DNA from: JAJCYX01 sp965243825
GTDB taxonomy: Bacteria > Chloroflexota > Dehalococcoidia > Lucifugimonadales > Lucifugimonadaceae
Assembly (NCBI GenBank): GCA_965243825.1
Contig: CBDEVT010000001.1
Location: 2,976,001 to 3,040,000, forward strand
Length of the DNA: 64,000 bases
Direction: 5' to 3'
Position numbers and translations under genes: made by a program. Under the pieces are notes generated by a model. That model saw nothing but the letters and a program-made list of their open reading frames with translations, was not told the origin of the DNA and searched no databases. Below, in pieces: positions 1 through 7,734 of this stretch (position 1 is the first letter of the stretch; each line of letters starts with the position of its first letter).

Positions 1-584
1 GCTCCCTGCACTACCACGTTGTCACCAAGCTTCACACCACCAAGGTGTAACGCCTCGTAGACCTGCGCCAGCGCGCAGTTAATTGGAGCCGCTGCGGCGT
101 TGGAAATCGAGTCCGGCAGCTTGAACAGGTACTGAGGGGCTCGTAGGTAGTAGTACTGGGCGAATCCACCGTTACATACGGGCCACTCTTCAAGAGGTTT
201 CCTGCCCATGCGGAACTTGCATGCACCGAACTCGCCGCGAATGCAGTTGTAGCACTTGGAACACGGGAAGAAGTACGAGTAGGCGACCCTGTCGCCCTCT
301 TTCAACGGTCGCCGTAAAGAATCGGTTGTGATCTTTGATCCGAGTTTTGCCACTTCGCCCATCATCTCGTGTCCGAAAACGAACGGGTCTCGAGGCGGGT
401 CATCCTTTGCCTTACCGTCTCCTCGCCATACGTGGAGGTCTGATCCGCATACAGAAGTGGCCCGTACGCGTATCTGTACAGCGTCCGGTTCCATTTCTGG
501 CAGAGGTAGATCCCTTAACTCCCAAGCCTGGTCGGAGTCGTGCCAGACTGCTGAAGTTCCCTTTTCCGCCGATGTGGTCGTCAT
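1..584 (-). CDS. Zinc-dependent alcohol dehydrogenase family protein (partial, C-terminus cut by window edge)
   Basis: N-terminal 194 residues of a medium-chain (GroES-like) zinc dehydrogenase, read by translating the minus strand from ATG at 584. GGGAGG lies 6 to 11 bases upstream. Seen: catalytic-zinc Cys and Asp in VCGSD near residue 46, His and Glu in FGHEMM near 71, and a structural-zinc lobe of four cysteines spaced 2, 2 and 7 apart (FPCSKCYNC). The Rossmann domain would follow and lies outside the window. Such enzymes oxidise alcohols or polyols, or reduce aldehydes, with NAD(P). The substrate cannot be told. It is a different subtype from the dehydrogenase at 7735, which lacks the structural zinc lobe. 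Confidence 0.88.
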   Translation of the reverse strand, partial: MTTTSAEKGTSAVWHDSDQAWELRDLPLPEMEPDAVQIRVRATSVCGSDLHVWRGDGKAKDDPPRDPFVFGHEMMGEVAKLGSKITTDSLRRPLKEGDRVAYSYFFPCSKCYNCIRGEFGACKFRMGRKPLEEWPVCNGGFAQYYYLRAPQYLFKLPDSISNAAAAPINCALAQVYEALHLGGVKLGDNVVVQG

Positions 585-809
585 ATATATCCTCCCTTTT
601 GGCCGCGACTATTTTGTGCATTCGGCCTGCTGCTGCCCTGTATAACGCAAAGCACCATGAAAATCCTGCGCAGGTTACTCTCGCATGAACCGAAACGCAT
701 TACCTAACGTGTCGTGAAGGTGACCCTTGGTGTTACTCAATAGCCCTTACAAGCTATGTATGTACAGGCAATTTGAACTCAAAACTCGCGAGATCCAAAT
801 TATCTAGAT
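585..809. other. Intergenic region upstream of the partial dehydrogenase
   Basis: 225 bases lie between the end of the glycine-zipper gene and the start of the dehydrogenase, both on the minus strand. Apart from the GGGAGG ribosome binding site at 591-596 I see no hairpin, repeat or RNA gene. It presumably carries the dehydrogenase promoter. Confidence 0.4.
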
Positions 810-1010
810 TCATTTTCCCCTAGAGTATCCAGCGTGGGCAGCGGTGAACGCAGCCCCAACAGCCGCACCAATTGCGATTCCAAGTCCAATGTTGTCTATT
901 GCGACACCAATCGCAACTCCAACCCCCACACCAATGGCTATCCAGGCGCCACTCGCTGGAGAGACTCCAGACTTTTTCTTTTGGTCTGAACTTTTCTCGT
1001 CTTCAACCAT
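810..1010 (-). CDS. Small glycine-zipper membrane protein
   Basis: 66 residues. A charged, Lys-rich N-terminus (about residues 1-17) is followed by a hydrophobic stretch (about 20-60) full of GxxxG and AIGVA-type repeats, the pattern of glycine-zipper membrane helices, and a short basic tail (SRGK). Similar small glycine-zipper proteins are widespread in bacteria, with no settled function. They are thought to sit in the inner membrane as helical hairpins. It lies 30 bases downstream of the aldolase gene on the same strand, so it may share that transcript. Its composition and the absence of any competing reading frame make it a credible gene despite its size. Confidence 0.7.
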   Translation of the reverse strand: MVEDEKSSDQKKKSGVSPASGAWIAIGVGVGVAIGVAIDNIGLGIAIGAAVGAAFTAAHAGYSRGK

Positions 1011-1040
1011 GCCTGCTTCTCATGGGTTAAGCCTGCGATT

Positions 1041-1775
1041 CTACGAATTTTCGTTAAGGAACTGGCGGGCGGAACCGAGTAGCAAGTCATGTATCCAGAC
1101 AGACGACATGATGTCTCCAGTCATCTTGCGGCCCTTTGATCTGATGTAGGTAGACAGCTCGTTCATCACCTTCACAACATCGGGATGCTCCGGCTGCCCG
1201 GGATAGCCAATGCCCTGCGCAAAGTCGTTTGGCCCGATGCCGAAGTGGTCGATACCGTCTACTGCCAGGATGTCATCAATGTTGTCTACCGCTCCCTGGT
1301 CTTCTAGCAGCGCACCGACAAGCATGTTGTCGTTTGAGTTTTTGTAGTAGGCGGTCTTGTCACCCCAGGGATCGGGTGTAAATGTGTAGTTCGTGCCCCG
1401 ATTTCCCCCGAACGAACGCTTTCCTGCAGGACCGAAGTAGCAAGCGTCAACCAGTGCCTGTGCGTCCTCGCCAGATGAAACATGCGGCACAACTATTCCC
1501 TGGATCCCCCGATCGAGATACTGAAGTACGTGAGATTGGTCTGCACTCTCGACCCTTGCGACCGCGGTTGCACCTGCTGCCTCAACGGCCCGAACCTGCT
1601 CCTCAAGTTCGGTGTATCCAAACGGGCCATGTTCTCCGTCAAGCCATACAAAATCGAAATCGAGCATGCCAAGGATTTCGATGTTGTGAACGGATGGGAA
1701 GGTAAGGTTGTATCCCTTGGCCTTCCGGCCTTCTTTCATTGCCTTCAGCACTCTGTTTTCGCGAACCTGCGACAT
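1041..1775 (-). CDS. HpcH/HpaI family aldolase
   Basis: 244 residues, near the usual 250 of this class II pyruvate aldolase family (2-keto-3-deoxy sugar-acid and 2,4-dihydroxyhept-2-enedioate aldolases). Seen: FVWLDGEHGPF (about 42-52), GIQGIVVPHV (about 91-100), a Glu metal ligand in LLEDQGAV (about 155) and GIGPNDFAQG near 180. ATG at 1775 has AGGAGAAAGG upstream. It is divergent from the two enolase-superfamily dehydratases beginning at 1957. Those typically convert aldonic acids to 2-keto-3-deoxy acids, which an aldolase of this family would cleave to pyruvate and an aldehyde. That pathway link is inference from context. The natural substrate is unknown. Confidence 0.9.
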   Translation of the reverse strand: MSQVRENRVLKAMKEGRKAKGYNLTFPSVHNIEILGMLDFDFVWLDGEHGPFGYTELEEQVRAVEAAGATAVARVESADQSHVLQYLDRGIQGIVVPHVSSGEDAQALVDACYFGPAGKRSFGGNRGTNYTFTPDPWGDKTAYYKNSNDNMLVGALLEDQGAVDNIDDILAVDGIDHFGIGPNDFAQGIGYPGQPEHPDVVKVMNELSTYIRSKGRKMTGDIMSSVWIHDLLLGSARQFLNENS

Positions 1776-1956
1776 ATATGGATCCTTTCTCCTGATCGGG
1801 GGAGCGATTCAACGAATAGGTATCACATCTCCGAAGACATTTGGCGATTTCAAAGACGTAATTTGATGTCCTCTAGTAGCTGCCGACCTCAGCGGGTCTA
1901 TACTCAGCGGGCGTACAACATCTACTGAGCGTGACCATCAACGGTGCGGCCTGCTT
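1776..1956. promoter_or_regulatory. Divergent intergenic region between aldolase and dehydratase genes
   Basis: 181 bases separate the divergent starts at 1775 (minus) and 1957 (plus), so promoters for both directions should lie here. The aldolase ribosome binding site is at about 1784-1791. I find no convincing -35/-10 pair and no strong palindrome. Confidence 0.4.
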
Positions 1957-3201
1957 ATGAAGATAACTCACATCGAAACGGTCAGAGTTGGCGAACTTCC
2001 AGACATCATCTGGGTCCGTATTCACACTGATACCGGTCTGATCGGCCTCGGGGAGAGCTGGTACGCGGCCAGCACGATGGAAGCAGCGGTTCACGACCAC
2101 TTTGCTCCACTGCTTGTTGGCAAAGATCCGTTCGCCATAGAGCGCCACTGGCTCAACATGTTCCGGCTCTCTGACCACGCTGGTTATGGCGGAGCGGAGA
2201 TGCGAGCTATCTCAGCCATCGACATCGCCCTGTGGGATATCAAGGGTCAAGCGGCAGGCGTGCCAGTCTATGAACTGCTCGGTGGCAAGGTACGAGACAA
2301 AATGAGGGTCTACGCCACCGGCGCGCCCTTCGTTGGCGCAGGCGAACTGGCGAAAGTACTCGTATCTGACGGGATCGTTGCCATGAAAATGGGCCCCACC
2401 ATTCGTGCAGCTACTCCGAGTGAAGGCCAGTACCTTTCACCCAAGGATCTGGACTTCGTGTTGCAGCCGTTCCGAGATGTGCGGGACGCAGTCGGCGATG
2501 ACATCAAGATCGCCAACGATGGTCACGGGAAATGGGCATTACCCGTTGCGATCCAGATTGCCCAGGCGATGGAGCCCCTGGACATCATGTGGCAGGAAGA
2601 CTTGATGCCACTGCTCAATCCAGATTCACTCTTAAGGCTTCAGGAATCGACCTCGACTCCTGTCTGCATATCTGAACGACTGCTTTCCCGATGGCAACTG
2701 AGGCAATTCATCGAAAACGGGTCTGCGCGCATTGTCATGCCAGACCTGATCTGGACAGGTGGCATAAGCGAGACCCATCGCATCGCCGTTATGGCGTCTG
2801 CGCATCAGGTTCCCGTGGCACCGCATGATGCGACTGGCCCCGTAAACATCTTCGCCTGCGCCCAGATATGTATGAGTTCACCGAATGTCATGATCATGGA
2901 GCACGTTCGCCCCTACTTCCAGGGATGGTACGGAGACTTCGTAGACCCGAACCTGCCAATTGAGAACGGATGGCTCTCCGCTCCTGAACGTCCCGGTGTC
3001 GGAACACGTCTGCGCCCGGAAGTATTCGAAAGACAGGACGTCTCGACTCGTGTCACAGATCAGAGCGTTGAAAAACCGGGCATGAGCGACGAGGGATGGG
3101 GGGATTCGGAAGGCTTTTCTCCCGAGATGTCAGCTGAGATGGAAGACATCTGGCGCTTCAGAAAGATGGCGATCGATGAAACGGAAGGTCGCCAACTATG
3201 A
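1957..3201 (+). CDS. Enolase-superfamily dehydratase (mandelate racemase/muconate lactonizing type), copy 1
   Basis: 414 residues with the two-domain enolase-superfamily layout: N-terminal capping domain (about 1-125) and a TIM barrel. The three metal ligands fit Asp188 (IANDGHGKW), Glu214 (MWQEDL) and Glu240 (CISERL). Lys144 (AMKMGP) and His290 (APHDATGPV) are candidates for acid/base residues, which suggests the mandelate-racemase or sugar-acid dehydratase subgroup. A polar tail of about 55 residues, longer than that of copy 2, follows the barrel. The stop overlaps the start of copy 2 by 4 bases (ATGA), so the two are co-translated. The substrate cannot be assigned; aldonic or hydroxy acids are likely. 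Confidence 0.9.
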   Translation: MKITHIETVRVGELPDIIWVRIHTDTGLIGLGESWYAASTMEAAVHDHFAPLLVGKDPFAIERHWLNMFRLSDHAGYGGAEMRAISAIDIALWDIKGQAAGVPVYELLGGKVRDKMRVYATGAPFVGAGELAKVLVSDGIVAMKMGPTIRAATPSEGQYLSPKDLDFVLQPFRDVRDAVGDDIKIANDGHGKWALPVAIQIAQAMEPLDIMWQEDLMPLLNPDSLLRLQESTSTPVCISERLLSRWQLRQFIENGSARIVMPDLIWTGGISETHRIAVMASAHQVPVAPHDATGPVNIFACAQICMSSPNVMIMEHVRPYFQGWYGDFVDPNLPIENGWLSAPERPGVGTRLRPEVFERQDVSTRVTDQSVEKPGMSDEGWGDSEGFSPEMSAEMEDIWRFRKMAIDETEGRQL

Positions 3202-4415
3202 AGATCACACAGATCGAAACCATCCGTGTTGGTCAGTTTCCAGACCTGATCTTTGTCCAGGTTCACACTGATGGCGGCATCGTGGGGCTCGGGGAAACGT
3301 GGTATGCCGCCAGCACGGTTGAAGCAGCGATACATGACCACTTCGGACCGTTACTTATAGGTCGCGACGCCGCTGACATAGAAGCCCACTGGCAGGCGAT
3401 GTTCCGGCTCTCAGATCACGCTGGATACGGCGGTGCAGAGTTACGAGCGATCTCTGCGCTGGACGTTGCGCTCTGGGACATCAAGGGCCAGGCGTTGAAG
3501 ATGCCTGTCTTCGAACTCATTGGCGGTGGAACGCGCCATCGGATCCGTGTTTACAACACGCTCGGAGTCTACGGTGACATAACCGATGGCCACGATGTCT
3601 GGCGGACACCTGTGACTGTTGCCAAGAGCCTGCTCGACGAAGGCATTGGCGGCATGAAGTTCTCCCCTACTGACTTCATTGCGCGCAAATCGGACGGCAA
3701 CCTGCTGTTCAAGAAAGACCTCGACCGGGCTCTCAGGCCATTCAGGCACATACGAGAAGCGCTTGGCATGGAAATCCAGGTCGCGAATGACGGTCATGCC
3801 AAGTGGAACCTGGCGACCGCAATCAAGATCGTGCAGGAGATGGAATCACTTCAGCCGATGTGGCACGAGGAACTCCTCTCGCCTCTGAATGAAGATGCAC
3901 ATCTGCGGCTACAGGAATCGACCAGGACACCGATAGCTGTTGCAGAACGCCTGATGACCCGCTATCAGCACAGGCGATTTATCGAGTCCGGAGCGGCTCG
4001 AATCGTTATGCCCGATCTCACCTGGACCGGCGGAATCTCTGAAGTGAAGAAGATTGCCGTCCTTGCCTCTGCGCATCAACTGCCGATCGCCCCTCACGAC
4101 TGTGTCGGACCCGTCAACATGCTCGCCTGCGCCCAGATATGCATGGCTGTTCCCAATGTGATGATCATGGAGTACAACAGGGCCATGCACCGGGGTTGGT
4201 ACGGTGATTTCATTGAGCCGAACTTCGTTGTAAAGGACGGTTTCCTAATGGCACCGACCGAACCAGGTATCGGCGCGAAACTGAAGAGTGATGTCCGTGA
4301 CAGACAGGACGCCTCGGTTCGCACCAGTGATGAAGCTCGCGAAGGCTGGCTGACTTCGAGAGAGCGTTACACCTATCCACCAAAAGACATTCAGGAAGAG
4401 ATTGAGAGGGTCTGA
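3198..4415 (+). CDS. Enolase-superfamily dehydratase (mandelate racemase/muconate lactonizing type), copy 2
   Basis: 405 residues, clearly a tandem duplicate of the preceding gene: the N-termini (MKIT.IET.RVG) and the GYGGAE, ALWDIKGQA, MPDL.WTGGIS and MIME blocks match. Metal ligands fit Asp198 (VANDGHAKW), Glu224 (MWHEEL) and Glu250 (VAERLM), with Lys154 and His300 as probable acid/base pair. It differs from copy 1 by about 10 extra residues between 125 and 165, in the loop near the active site, so the two may act on different substrates or stereoisomers. The start overlaps the stop of copy 1. A ketopantoate-reductase-like gene follows after 9 bases. Confidence 0.9.
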   Translation: MKITQIETIRVGQFPDLIFVQVHTDGGIVGLGETWYAASTVEAAIHDHFGPLLIGRDAADIEAHWQAMFRLSDHAGYGGAELRAISALDVALWDIKGQALKMPVFELIGGGTRHRIRVYNTLGVYGDITDGHDVWRTPVTVAKSLLDEGIGGMKFSPTDFIARKSDGNLLFKKDLDRALRPFRHIREALGMEIQVANDGHAKWNLATAIKIVQEMESLQPMWHEELLSPLNEDAHLRLQESTRTPIAVAERLMTRYQHRRFIESGAARIVMPDLTWTGGISEVKKIAVLASAHQLPIAPHDCVGPVNMLACAQICMAVPNVMIMEYNRAMHRGWYGDFIEPNFVVKDGFLMAPTEPGIGAKLKSDVRDRQDASVRTSDEAREGWLTSRERYTYPPKDIQEEIERV

Positions 4416-4424
4416 GAACCGAAC

Positions 4425-5492
4425 ATGGGCATAGAACCAAAGCGAATCATCTTTATTGGAGCTGGAGCGGTCGGAAGCTATCTTGGCGGTTGGCTTGATC
4501 ACACTGGCCATGACGTGACTATCGTCGATCCGTGGGCCGAACAGGTGGAGAAGATCAGGGCGGACGGACTATTTGTAGAAGGTCCACACGATCCTTTCAC
4601 TGCTCATCCAAAGATGTTCCACCTGCACGAAAACGAACTCGTCGCAAGGCAGGAATCGTTCGATATCGGATTCGTGGCCATGAAGGCGTATGACACTCGC
4701 TGGGCAGCGAACTTCATCGATCCTTTCGTCAAACCAGACGGATACATCGTCTCTTCACAGAACTGCTGGACCGACCCGCTTGTCGCAGAAGCGGTCGGCG
4801 CAGAACGTGCCATTGGCCTCGTGATGTCTTCAATCTCCGTAGCCATGTGGGAGGCGGGCAAAGTTGAACGGCCCGGGAAGACTCGGCGACGTGACGAAGG
4901 TCACGATGTATTCAGGGCCGGTGAGCACGATGGCTCGGAGTCGGACCGCACCCGCGAGATAGTCGCAATGCTTGATCCCATTGATGCCGGTCGCACCACC
5001 ACCAACTTATGGGGAGAGCGGTGGGCCAAGCTGAGTCAGAACAGCATGGGAAACCCTGTTGTCGCAATTTCTGACATGGGGATGGCCGATCTCAATAAAC
5101 AACAGCGTGGTCGCGAGTTGCAAATCAGGCTTGCGGCAGAGTGTGCCCGAGTAGGCCTGGCGCTTGGTTTGAATGTTGAGAAGTTCGGCGGCATGGACCC
5201 GCAAATGTGGGCTGACTCGAGGCGCGGGGATGTATACGAGGAACTGGATGGCGTACTCGCCCGGAAAGCTGGTGGCGCAAACTGGCGGCCTTCGATGGGG
5301 CAAGATGTTGTTAAAGGACGACCGACAGAGATCAACCAGATGAACGGCTACGTGGTGGAGCGCGCATCGGAAGTCGGTGTCGACGTGCCGGTTAATAGGT
5401 CCATCGTCGAAGCAATACGGGCGATCGACTCTGGCTCATTGGAGCCGGGCGCGGACAACGTCGAAATGGTGCTTTCGAGAGCTGGCTTCTGA
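4425..5492 (+). CDS. Ketopantoate reductase-like NAD(P)-binding protein (PanE/ApbA family)
   Basis: 355 residues. N-terminal Rossmann fold with IIFIGAGAVGSYLGG (about 8-22), a middle segment and a C-terminal helical domain beginning near SQNSMGNP (about 205) that contains GRPTEINQMNGYVVE (about 302), the PanE/ApbA substrate-binding region. The family reduces 2-keto acids such as ketopantoate with NADPH. It is longer than typical PanE (about 300), with a polar insertion near 145-170. It lies in the same operon as two sugar-acid dehydratases, so a role on a related 2-keto acid is more likely than pantothenate synthesis; this is inference. A weak 5-bp GC hairpin follows the stop without a T-run. 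Confidence 0.85.
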   Translation: MGIEPKRIIFIGAGAVGSYLGGWLDHTGHDVTIVDPWAEQVEKIRADGLFVEGPHDPFTAHPKMFHLHENELVARQESFDIGFVAMKAYDTRWAANFIDPFVKPDGYIVSSQNCWTDPLVAEAVGAERAIGLVMSSISVAMWEAGKVERPGKTRRRDEGHDVFRAGEHDGSESDRTREIVAMLDPIDAGRTTTNLWGERWAKLSQNSMGNPVVAISDMGMADLNKQQRGRELQIRLAAECARVGLALGLNVEKFGGMDPQMWADSRRGDVYEELDGVLARKAGGANWRPSMGQDVVKGRPTEINQMNGYVVERASEVGVDVPVNRSIVEAIRAIDSGSLEPGADNVEMVLSRAGF

Positions 5493-5542
5493 GCCCTCAC
5501 TCGGGCTGAGCGGAACGAGGTGCGTGAATTTTGGCTGCCTGA

Positions 5543-5968
5543 TTAGCTTTCTGACGTGTACCCGTTCTCATCAACCGTTCGTGTTGTATCTGAATGATCC
5601 CCACGCGTGCAGATCTCGATGCGGTTGCCGTCGGGGTCATTGACGAACAGGTGCCGTTGGCCGTCGTGACGGACACCGGGTTCATTCGCCAGTGGAACAC
5701 CCGCGTCTGACAGAGCTTCGATAACTACGTCCAGATCGTCGACCTCGAAAGCCACGTGCTGTCGATCATCCGAGTTTCCGGGTGCAGGTGGATCAATCAA
5801 CTGCACCATGCATCCATCGAGGCATTCGGTCCACGCAAGGTTGTTGTTGTCGACCTGGTGCGGGATCACGTTGAGGCCGACGGTGCCGTGATACATCTCG
5901 ATTGATCGGGCGCGGTCAGCAATCGGGAGACCAACGTGGTTGACCGTCTTTATCTTGATGTTTGCCAA
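5543..5968 (-). CDS. VOC family (glyoxalase-like) protein 1
   Basis: 141 residues with the vicinal-oxygen-chelate fold: KTVNHVGLPIADR at the start gives the first His ligand, QHVAFEVDDLD the second half, and HDGQRHLFVNDPDGNRIEI the final Glu-bearing strand. VOC proteins include glyoxalases, ring-cleaving dioxygenases and antibiotic-binding proteins; the role here is unknown. The start is TTG with GAGGCG upstream. It is the last of three minus-strand genes (VOC, DUF1697, VOC) spaced by 17 and -4 bases. It shares the VNHVGLPI, HDGQR and DPDGNR motifs with the VOC protein at 6546, so the pair are paralogs. Confidence 0.88.
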   Translation of the reverse strand: MANIKIKTVNHVGLPIADRARSIEMYHGTVGLNVIPHQVDNNNLAWTECLDGCMVQLIDPPAPGNSDDRQHVAFEVDDLDVVIEALSDAGVPLANEPGVRHDGQRHLFVNDPDGNRIEICTRGDHSDTTRTVDENGYTSES

Positions 5969-5985
5969 ATCACTCGCCTCGCAAT

Positions 5986-6549
5986 CTATGCGATCTCAGA
6001 CAGCATGTCAGCGATCTTGTTTACCGTACGCCAGTTTCGCATCGTCGCCTTGATCCCCGCTGGCGGCTTAGCTAGCAAATATTCCGCCGCTTTGCTCATT
6101 GAGATGCCGTTTGGGCAGTGCAGGTAAACCACTCCGTCAGCCGACTGGAACCGTTCCAATGATTCGAGATGGGGCCTGGCACGTTCCGCCCATTCAGCAC
6201 TGCTCTCTCCATCCAAGAACACGAAAACAGTCTTTTCGGCCTCAGATTCAGAGAACGGAAACCGTTCCAATGCTTGCCGATAGGGGTCTTCACCGATGAC
6301 CAACACCGGCACGATGACCTCGAAACTATCCTTCAGCACCCCCTCAATTAGCACGGTCAGGTCGGTGTCGCTTTCGTCGCTTACGGTGCTGAAAACGATG
6401 TTCCCGCTCTGAATGTAGTACCTGACGTTCAGCAGACCGGCGCTTTCGAGAGCGGAGACAAACTCTTTCATCCTGACCTTGTTGTGTCCTCCGACATTGA
6501 TGCCACGTAGCAAAGCAACAAATGCCGGACTCTCTTCCGGTTCCCTCAC
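5986..6549 (-). CDS. DUF1697 domain-containing protein
   Basis: 187 residues, the normal size for this family. Diagnostic N-terminus FVALLRGINVGGHNKVRMKE (about 10-29) followed by YIQSGNIVFST (about 45-55) and, near the C-terminus, NGISMSKAAEYL and a TMRNWRTVNKIADM block. DUF1697 proteins are common in bacteria and their function is unproven. GTG start at 6549 overlaps the stop of the upstream VOC gene by 4 bases (GTGA), so translation is coupled. It lies between two paralogous VOC genes, suggesting it was inserted between them or that the trio forms a unit. Confidence 0.9.
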   Translation of the reverse strand: MREPEESPAFVALLRGINVGGHNKVRMKEFVSALESAGLLNVRYYIQSGNIVFSTVSDESDTDLTVLIEGVLKDSFEVIVPVLVIGEDPYRQALERFPFSESEAEKTVFVFLDGESSAEWAERARPHLESLERFQSADGVVYLHCPNGISMSKAAEYLLAKPPAGIKATMRNWRTVNKIADMLSEIA

Positions 6550-6959
6550 GGTTCTCTTGTGTAGCCAAGCTCATCGGCAACTCGATTTGACGACTTGAGC
6601 GCGCTCGCTGTCGTGAACTCAACGCGGTTGCCATCCGGGTCTATGGCGAATATGTAACGCTGTCCATCGTGGCGCTCGCCTGGCTCACCTGTGATTTCGT
6701 ACCCCGACGCTTTCAGTTCGGCAACCGCAGCATCAAAATCATCGGTCTCCATTGCAAAGTGATAGCCAGCAGTTTCCTTGCCTTCCGGCGGTTCAATCAG
6801 GTGGACCATCGTGCCGTCTGCGGTCTTCATCCACACAATGTTCTCGTTGTCGACCATCGACGGAATCACTTCGAGTCCGAGAAGGTCGCGATAGAACTCA
6901 AGAGCGATCTTGCGGTCCTTGATCGGAAGGCCAACGTGATTGATCGTTTTTATCTTCAT
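6546..6959 (-). CDS. VOC family (glyoxalase-like) protein 2
   Basis: 137 residues; one VOC module pair. Seen: INHVGLPIKDRKIALEFYRD (first ligand His near residue 8), GYHFAMETDDFDAA (second ligand region near 70) and HDGQRYIFAIDPDGNRVEF (Glu ligand near 117). ATG at 6959 follows GGGAAAAGAC. First gene of the VOC-DUF1697-VOC run. Paralog of the protein at 5543, with the same closing GYTREP/GYTSES tail. The metal ligands appear kept, so it may be an active metalloenzyme, but the substrate is unknown. Confidence 0.88.
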   Translation of the reverse strand: MKIKTINHVGLPIKDRKIALEFYRDLLGLEVIPSMVDNENIVWMKTADGTMVHLIEPPEGKETAGYHFAMETDDFDAAVAELKASGYEITGEPGERHDGQRYIFAIDPDGNRVEFTTASALKSSNRVADELGYTREP

Positions 6960-6999
6960 GTCTTTTCCCGGGTTAGTTGGATAAGTGTCCAGGCGCTAA

Positions 7000-7500
7000 T
7001 CAGGTGGGGAGCTGAGTCTCTTCTTCTATTTCCACAATCATCTCTATCTCAACCGAAATCTGATTTGGCAGGCTACCCATGCCGACTGCGGAACGAGCAT
7101 GTTTACCAGTGTCACCGAACACATCAACCAGCAGATCAGAGCAGCCGTTAATGACTTTCGGATGGTCGTTGAAACCCGGGTCTGCATTCACCATGCCAAG
7201 TAGCTTGACCACGCGTTTCACTCGGCTCAGATCATCTACTTCTGACTTAAGGGCAGAGATCAGGTTGATACCGCAGAGCCGCGCTGCCTCGTACGCTTCG
7301 TCAACAGACACCGCATCACCGACCTTTCCGGTGATCATTGATCCATCGAGTCGTCTCGGACCCTGACCAGAGACGAAGACAAGGTTTCCAGTTCGAACCG
7401 CAGGTACATAGTTGGCAACTGGCCTAGGAGGCTTCGAGACATCGAGTCCCAGCCGGGCCAAATTCTCTTCAGGTGTTGATCCGCTCACTGTCTTTCGCAT
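7000..7500 (-). CDS. RidA family (YjgF/YER057c/UK114) protein
   Basis: 166 residues, longer than the classic 130-residue RidA and closer to the variant group with an N-terminal lead (about 1-20) before the fold. Seen: AVRTGNLVFVSGQGPRR (about 34-50), AYEAARLCGINLISALK (about 70-86), RVKRVVKLLGMVN (about 94) and the closing VEIEMIVEIE strand. Classic RidA hydrolyses reactive enamines and imines made by PLP enzymes using an Arg near 105 in the GVARxSVG motif; here the corresponding segment is HARSAVGMGSLP, which keeps the Arg. The start at 7500 has AAGGG directly abutting the ATG, so an in-frame GTG 9 bases downstream is possible. Confidence 0.88.
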   Translation of the reverse strand: MRKTVSGSTPEENLARLGLDVSKPPRPVANYVPAVRTGNLVFVSGQGPRRLDGSMITGKVGDAVSVDEAYEAARLCGINLISALKSEVDDLSRVKRVVKLLGMVNADPGFNDHPKVINGCSDLLVDVFGDTGKHARSAVGMGSLPNQISVEIEMIVEIEEETQLPT

Positions 7501-7734
7501 CCCTTGTGTGCATTAGCTGAATCAATCGCTCGGTTTCCGACAGGAGCCTACCAGCTTCGTTAAGCCTTTGTTCCGCGCAAATGCCACGTCTTGGAACGTG
7601 GGTCAGGTATCACCTCTTATTCAGACACATCGATGTGCACGAGAACGGGAACGGCGATTCATCGATAGAATCGGCTGTCTGCGCACGGTTGGATCGAACC
7701 CTAAAGACTTATGAGACGAGGAAAGACGAGATAG
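7501..7734. promoter_or_regulatory. Divergent intergenic region between ridA-like and dehydrogenase genes
   Basis: 234 bases between divergent starts. It contains a perfect 6-base inverted repeat, CCACGT at 7584-7589 and ACGTGG at 7596-7601, separated by 6 bases. This could be an operator half-site pair or a chance palindrome. No clear promoter boxes are seen. Confidence 0.3.

Noticed and set aside
5488..5512. Hairpin AGCCC/GGGCT after the PanE-like gene
   Set aside because: Only five pairs and no T-run; too weak to call a terminator.
7584..7601. CCACGT/ACGTGG inverted repeat as a defined operator
   Set aside because: Six-base arms in a 234-base region are not rare enough; mentioned only within the intergenic entry.
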